Below are positions 60,521-64,000 of a DNA stretch of 64,000 nt, in pieces. Origin of the DNA: CAG-217 sp963638105 (GTDB lineage Bacteria > Bacillota > Clostridia > Oscillospirales > Acutalibacteraceae); assembly GCA_963638105.1 (NCBI GenBank), contig CAVHPP010000004.1, positions 1 through 64,000 of the forward strand. Direction: 5' to 3'. Below the pieces are notes generated by a model. That model worked only from the letters and a program-made list of their open reading frames with translations, did no database searches and was not told the DNA's origin. A program made the translations under genes and the position numbers. Within the stretch, counting starts at the first letter, position 1, and every line of letters starts with the position of its first letter.

Positions 60521-60840
60521 TCCTTTTCCTCCTGTTGCAATAATTCTTCAATGCGTGCTGCAAAGCCTGCGTCCTCCACCGTGAGTACCCCTGCCCGATA
60601 ACCCAGGGCAAAGTGTATCTCATCTATGGTGCAGGGCAGGGCACGCATGCGGGGGGCTTTGGCACGCTTTTGGCCGGCGGTCTCAAACTCGCGGACCAGC
60701 CGAGGCGACACGTTCCGCGCCGTCAGCACCAGCTGCGCCTTGCCGTCGCGTACGCTCTGTAAGGCCAGGTCGTGCCCCATAGCCAGCTTGCCTGCACGGC
60801 GGGCAAGCCCCAACATAGAAAGCCACTTGGCGTTATTCAT
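60511..60840 (-). CDS. L7Ae/eL8-family RNA-binding protein YlxQ
   Basis: 109 residues starting LSMLGLARRAGKLAMGHDLA, the conserved opening of YlxQ/L7Ae-like kink-turn binders, with AQLVLTARNVSPRLVREFE. Encoded, as always, between ylxR and infB with overlapping ends (8 and 10 bases). The probable role is RNA binding in ribosome biogenesis; the target is unknown. Confidence 0.88.
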   Translation of the reverse strand: MNNAKWLSMLGLARRAGKLAMGHDLALQSVRDGKAQLVLTARNVSPRLVREFETAGQKRAKAPRMRALPCTIDEIHFALGYRAGVLTVEDAGFAARIEELLQQEEKEWS

Positions 60841-61099
60841 CTTTCAGCTCCGCCTCCATACGGTCATAGACCGCGTCAGAGATGGTCACCTCCAGTGCCC
60901 GCTCAAAGGCCCGCTTCTTCCGCGCCTTTTGCAGGCAGGCAGGATCGTGGCACACATAGGCGCCTCGCCCGGCCATCTTGCCGGTGAGATCCAGCTGCAC
61001 ATCCCCCTGGGGGGTGCGCACCACCCGCACCAGGTCGCGCTTGTCAAACCGTCCGCCGCAACCGGCGCACATACGCACAGGCACTTTCTTTGCTTTCAT
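60833..61099 (-). CDS. rnpM: YlxR (RnpM, DUF448) RNA-binding protein
   Basis: 88 residues with the family core VRMCAGCGGRFDKRDLVRVV and GKMAGRGAYVCHDPACLQKA. YlxR/RnpM has been described in Bacillus as an RNase P modulator. Located between nusA (30 bases) and ylxQ (overlap 8 bases) in the standard order. GGAGGCGG precedes the ATG. Confidence 0.9.
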   Translation of the reverse strand: MKAKKVPVRMCAGCGGRFDKRDLVRVVRTPQGDVQLDLTGKMAGRGAYVCHDPACLQKARKKRAFERALEVTISDAVYDRMEAELKDE

Positions 61100-61129
61100 C
61101 TTTCCGCCTCCCTGTTTGCAGGCAGCCGC

Positions 61130-62188
61130 TTACTGCTGCGTGCCGTCGTAAAAGCCGGACTCCGGCTTAATATCAATCTTCCAGCCGGTGAGTTTGGCAG
61201 CCAGGCGCACATTCTGCCCCTTGTTACCGATGGCCAGGCTCAGCTGATCGTCCGGCACGGTGGCACGGCAGCTTCTGGCTTCCTCATCCAGGATCTCTAC
61301 CCCAACCACATCAGCCGGCGCCAAAGCAGCGGCAATGTAAGTGGGCACATCGTCGTTATACTTCACAATGTCGATCTTCTCGCCGCCCAAAGCGTCCACA
61401 ATATTGGACACACGCTGGCCGCGGGGGCCAATGCAGGCACCCACCGGATCCACATCTTCCTCTTTGCTGAATACGGCGATCTTGGTACGGGAGCCGGCCT
61501 CACGAGAGACAGACTTAATCTCAATGGTACCGTCAAAGATCTCCGGCACCTCCTGCTCAAACAGGCGGCGCACCAAACCCGGGTGGGTACGGCTGATCAT
61601 AATCTTGGGGCCCTTGCTGCCATCTTTTACATCCACAACAAAAATCTTAATCAGGCTGTTCTCAACCAGCTCTTCGCCGGGCACCTGCTCGGCCTTGGGC
61701 AGCACAGCCTCGTTCTTGCCAATCTCCAAGGTAGCGTTGCCGGTAACCGGGTCTACCCGCAGCACCTTGGCAGAGATCAGCTCCTGATTCTTGCTCTGGA
61801 ACTCCTCCATCAGCTTGCCACGCTCCGCCTCGCGAATACCTTGGCGGATCACATGCTTGGCCGTCTGGGCAATAATGCGGCCGAACTCCTTGGTCTTCAG
61901 CGGAATGTCAATGGTCTTGCCCACCTTGGCACTCTTCTTGATGGCCTGGGCCTCTTCCAAAGTCAGGTCCGTGTCCGGATCCTCCACTTCCTCAACTACA
62001 TTCTTGGTCACATACACCTTAAAGCGCTGCTTCTCCGGGTCAATGTCGCAATGCACAATGTCCTTGCCGTTGTAGTCGTGCTTGGCAGCCACCACGATGG
62101 CGGCAGAAATTTTCTCATACAGGTAATCCTCCGGGATCCCCTTCTCCTGCGCCAGCATTTGCACTGCGTCAAATAATTCCTTACTCAT
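61130..62188 (-). CDS. nusA: Transcription termination/antitermination protein NusA
   Basis: Binds RNA polymerase and nascent RNA and tunes pausing and termination. 352 residues: N-terminal polymerase-binding domain, S1 domain, and two KH domains with DPVGACIGPRGQRVSNIVDA and SLAIGNKGQNVRLAAKLTGW. It lacks the C-terminal acidic repeats of proteobacterial NusA, as in Firmicutes. ATG 62188 follows AAGGAAAGGTGATC. Confidence 0.96.
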   Translation of the reverse strand: MSKELFDAVQMLAQEKGIPEDYLYEKISAAIVVAAKHDYNGKDIVHCDIDPEKQRFKVYVTKNVVEEVEDPDTDLTLEEAQAIKKSAKVGKTIDIPLKTKEFGRIIAQTAKHVIRQGIREAERGKLMEEFQSKNQELISAKVLRVDPVTGNATLEIGKNEAVLPKAEQVPGEELVENSLIKIFVVDVKDGSKGPKIMISRTHPGLVRRLFEQEVPEIFDGTIEIKSVSREAGSRTKIAVFSKEEDVDPVGACIGPRGQRVSNIVDALGGEKIDIVKYNDDVPTYIAAALAPADVVGVEILDEEARSCRATVPDDQLSLAIGNKGQNVRLAAKLTGWKIDIKPESGFYDGTQQ

Positions 62189-62206
62189 TTTCCGATCACC
62201 TTTCCT

Positions 62207-62704
62207 TTATTCCTGAAAATCCTGTTCAAAATCTGCTGTATTAAAATCGTCCAACTTCACAAAGGCTGTATCCTTCTTTTGTACACACAGCGCTTTGCCG
62301 GAAGTTAGGCGAACGGTTATCTCGCCGTTATTATATTGCTCCAGCGTGCCGGAGAAATCCCGCGCCCCGTCAACCGGGCGAATGGTGCGCACCAGTACCG
62401 GCGCGCCGATATACTGCAAAAAGTGGCTGTCCTGCACCAGCTCCCGCTCAATACCGGGAGAGCTGACCTCCAAGGTGTAGGCCTCCTTAATGGGGTCCGC
62501 CTGATCCAGCGGCTCCTGGAGCGCCCGGCTCATAGCCACGCAGTCGTCCATACTCACGCCGCCGTCCTTGTCAATAAACACCCGCAGATAGTGCTGGGTG
62601 CCCTCCTTTACGAACCGCACATCCCAGAGCGAAAGCCCCAGATCGGCCGCAATGGGGGCGCACAGTGCCTGCACACGGGATACCACATTTCCCTTGCCTG
62701 CCAA
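62207..62704 (-). CDS. rimP: Ribosome maturation factor RimP
   Basis: 165-residue 30S assembly factor: LSLWDVRFVKEGTQHYLRVF, DDCVAMSRALQEPLDQADPI, YTLEVSSPGIERELVQ, then a C-terminal SH3-like domain. First gene of the operon, 18 bases before nusA; GTAGGGAGG precedes ATG 62704. A terminator-like hairpin lies in its leader. Confidence 0.94.
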   Translation of the reverse strand: MAGKGNVVSRVQALCAPIAADLGLSLWDVRFVKEGTQHYLRVFIDKDGGVSMDDCVAMSRALQEPLDQADPIKEAYTLEVSSPGIERELVQDSHFLQYIGAPVLVRTIRPVDGARDFSGTLEQYNNGEITVRLTSGKALCVQKKDTAFVKLDDFNTADFEQDFQE

Positions 62705-62719
62705 TGAAAAACCTCCCTA

Positions 62720-62754
62720 CAAAAACAGGAGAGCGGTCCCCGGGGACCACTCTC
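62720..62754 (-). terminator. Terminator-like hairpin in the rimP leader
   Basis: GAGAGTGGTCCCC (62754-62742) pairs with GGGGACCGCTCTC (62741-62729) on the minus strand, then CTGTTTTTG, located between the promoter and the rimP ribosome binding site. It could attenuate the rimP-nusA-infB operon. Confidence 0.75.
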
Positions 62755-62783
62755 ACTGAATAACTTACAACTTACCGATAACT

Positions 62784-62811
62784 ATAATAGCATATTATAA
62801 TCAAATGTCAA
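62784..62811 (-). promoter_or_regulatory. Sigma-A promoter of rimP-nusA-infB operon
   Basis: Minus strand TTGACA (62811-62806), 16 bp, TATTAT (62789-62784); the -35 overlaps the stop of the upstream DUF1015 gene. Confidence 0.75.
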
Positions 62812-64000
62812 GCCTTTTTTCCGTCTGTGGAGAGCGGATGCACAAACAGGCCACTGAGCAGCTTTGGCTCAAACCAGGTGGACTTAGGAGGCATCATGCG
62901 CCCGGCGTCTGCCACCGCCATCAGTTCCGCTATGGTGGTGGGATAAAGCGAGAACGCCAGCTTCATATCCGTCTTGGCCCGTTTCTCCAGCGCCCGCACC
63001 CCGTAAATCCCGCCTACAAAATCAATACGCGGATCTGTCTTTGGGTCTTTAATACCCAAAATGGGCGATAGCAAATTGTCTTGCAGCAGCGACACATCCA
63101 AAGCGCCCACCGGGTCGTCCGGCACCAGCGCCGGCTTGATTTGCAAGGTGTACCACTCCCGATCCACCACCATACCGAAGGTGCCCTTTTGTTCCGGCTC
63201 TACCGGCTCATCCCTGTGCTTTACGATAAACCGCTGCTCGATTTGGGAAATCAGTGCGTCCGGTGACAGACCGTTCAAATCCCGCACCACCCGGTTATAA
63301 GGCAAAATTTCCAGCTCGCTGTCCGGGAACGCCACCGCCAAGAAAAAATTAAATTCTTCCTGCCCGGTATAATCCGGTTTTTCTTCCCGCCGCTTGAGCC
63401 CCACTTTTACTGCGGAGGCGCAGCGATGGTGGCCGTCGGCAATATACAGCGCCGGAATGGCGGCAAACAGCCCTTGCAGCTTTTCGCACAGGGGCGCGCT
63501 ATCCACCACCCACACCGTTTGCTGCACATCATCCTGCACAAAATCATACACCGGGGTGTGTTCGCTCATCCAAGTGGAAAGCGCCAGCTCCACCGACGGG
63601 GAGCGGCGATAGGTCAGGAAGATGGGGCCGGTATTGGCGTCGCAGATGTCCACATGGCGGATCCGGTCCGCCTCCTTGGCGGCCAGCGTGTGCTCGTGCT
63701 GTTTGATCACGCCGTTTAAGTAATCGTCCACCCCGGCGCAGCCCGCCAGCCCCACTTGGGCGCGACCGTTCATCACCTGTTTATAAATGTAAAAGCAAGG
63801 GGCAGCGTCCTGTACCAGCGCACCGGTATGCTCCAGCGCCAGCAGGTTCTCCCGGGCTTTCTCATACACCGCCGGACTGTACGGATCCGTCTCCGGCGGC
63901 AGGTCAATCTCTGCCTTATCTACATGTAAAAAGGACAGCGAATTGCCCGCTGCCCGCTCCCGCGCTCCGGCGGCAGTAAGCACATCATAGGGCGGCGCCG
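62808..64000 (-). CDS. DUF1015 family protein, partial at right edge
   Basis: The first residues lie beyond 64000; the frame is open to the edge, where it reads APPYDVLTAAGARERAAGNS, so the GTG at 63983 is internal, not a start. About 397 residues are visible. DUF1015 is recognised from SLSFLHVDKAEIDLP, ALYIADGHHRCASAV and GIYGVRALEKRAKTDMKLAF. The ADGHHR segment with paired His recalls a ParB/sulfiredoxin-like or kinase-linked active site. The biochemical role of this family is not established to my knowledge; some members lie near serine metabolism genes. Confidence 0.88.
   Translation of the reverse strand, partial: APPYDVLTAAGARERAAGNSLSFLHVDKAEIDLPPETDPYSPAVYEKARENLLALEHTGALVQDAAPCFYIYKQVMNGRAQVGLAGCAGVDDYLNGVIKQHEHTLAAKEADRIRHVDICDANTGPIFLTYRRSPSVELALSTWMSEHTPVYDFVQDDVQQTVWVVDSAPLCEKLQGLFAAIPALYIADGHHRCASAVKVGLKRREEKPDYTGQEEFNFFLAVAFPDSELEILPYNRVVRDLNGLSPDALISQIEQRFIVKHRDEPVEPEQKGTFGMVVDREWYTLQIKPALVPDDPVGALDVSLLQDNLLSPILGIKDPKTDPRIDFVGGIYGVRALEKRAKTDMKLAFSLYPTTIAELMAVADAGRMMPPKSTWFEPKLLSGLFVHPLSTDGKKA

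Overview
The window reads as a chromosomal segment of a low-GC-type Gram-positive lineage with unusually GC-rich coding DNA, most likely a gut Clostridia of the Oscillospirales (inference). Supporting signs are a CIRCE-controlled hrcA-grpE-dnaK-dnaJ operon, a T-box leader before leuA, strong AGGAGG-type ribosome binding sites, sigma-A promoters with 16-17 bp spacers, and the Firmicutes rimP-nusA-ylxR-ylxQ-infB-rbfA-nrnA-truB-ribF order. No rRNA, CRISPR array, insertion sequence or prophage was found. One tRNA gene (Pro, CGG) is present.

Layout. 1-960 is strikingly AT-rich and carries the start of a GHKL-type ATPase gene that runs off the left edge; it abuts the 3' end of tRNA-Pro, which suggests the edge of an acquired island. 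1.1-9.1 kb is a translation and housekeeping block (DUF4250, gltX, glnS, typA, hemW, an EamA transporter, two small unknown genes). 9.3-13.1 kb is an unrecognised ABC export cassette with two tandemly duplicated permeases, a third membrane protein, an ATPase and a membrane-anchored protein. 13.2-20 kb holds an orphan polysaccharide-type ABC permease, aroE-aroK, acpP, glpK, an Ldh-family dehydrogenase and malic enzyme. 20.3-26.2 kb has a secreted CHAP hydrolase behind WalR-like boxes and the heat-shock operon. 26.2-36.3 kb mixes unknown small genes, a YerB-like protein, leuA-leuB under a T-box, a phosphoribosyltransferase, a broken methyltransferase, a MetE-like methyltransferase and a LysR regulator. 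36.4-45 kb is central metabolism (pgk-tpiA-gpmI, GTP-type pckG) around a frameshifted secreted leucine-rich-repeat protein. 45-54.3 kb has polA-rimI-unknown-tsaD, divergent dusB-nagA-trmL and rpsF-ssb-rpsR. 54.5-62.7 kb is the rimP-nusA-infB operon, and the right edge cuts a DUF1015 gene.

The most unusual material is noncoding. Several intergenic gaps hold dispersed palindromic repeats: one modular family keeps its flanks but swaps the central palindrome, which points to conserved structure. A 250-bp gap near 40.4 kb is packed with short hairpins, many closed by C-GNA-G triloops. Other points of interest are a 14-bp stem burying a start codon at 8.7 kb, a hairpin holding the ribosome binding site of a 60-residue protein at 26.4 kb, evidence of gene conversion between the duplicated permeases, and two instructive broken genes (a deletion at microhomology and a one-base homopolymer shift). 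I found no complete, clearly novel multi-gene system; the best candidates for follow-up are the truncated GHKL ATPase island, the ABC cassette and the hairpin array.
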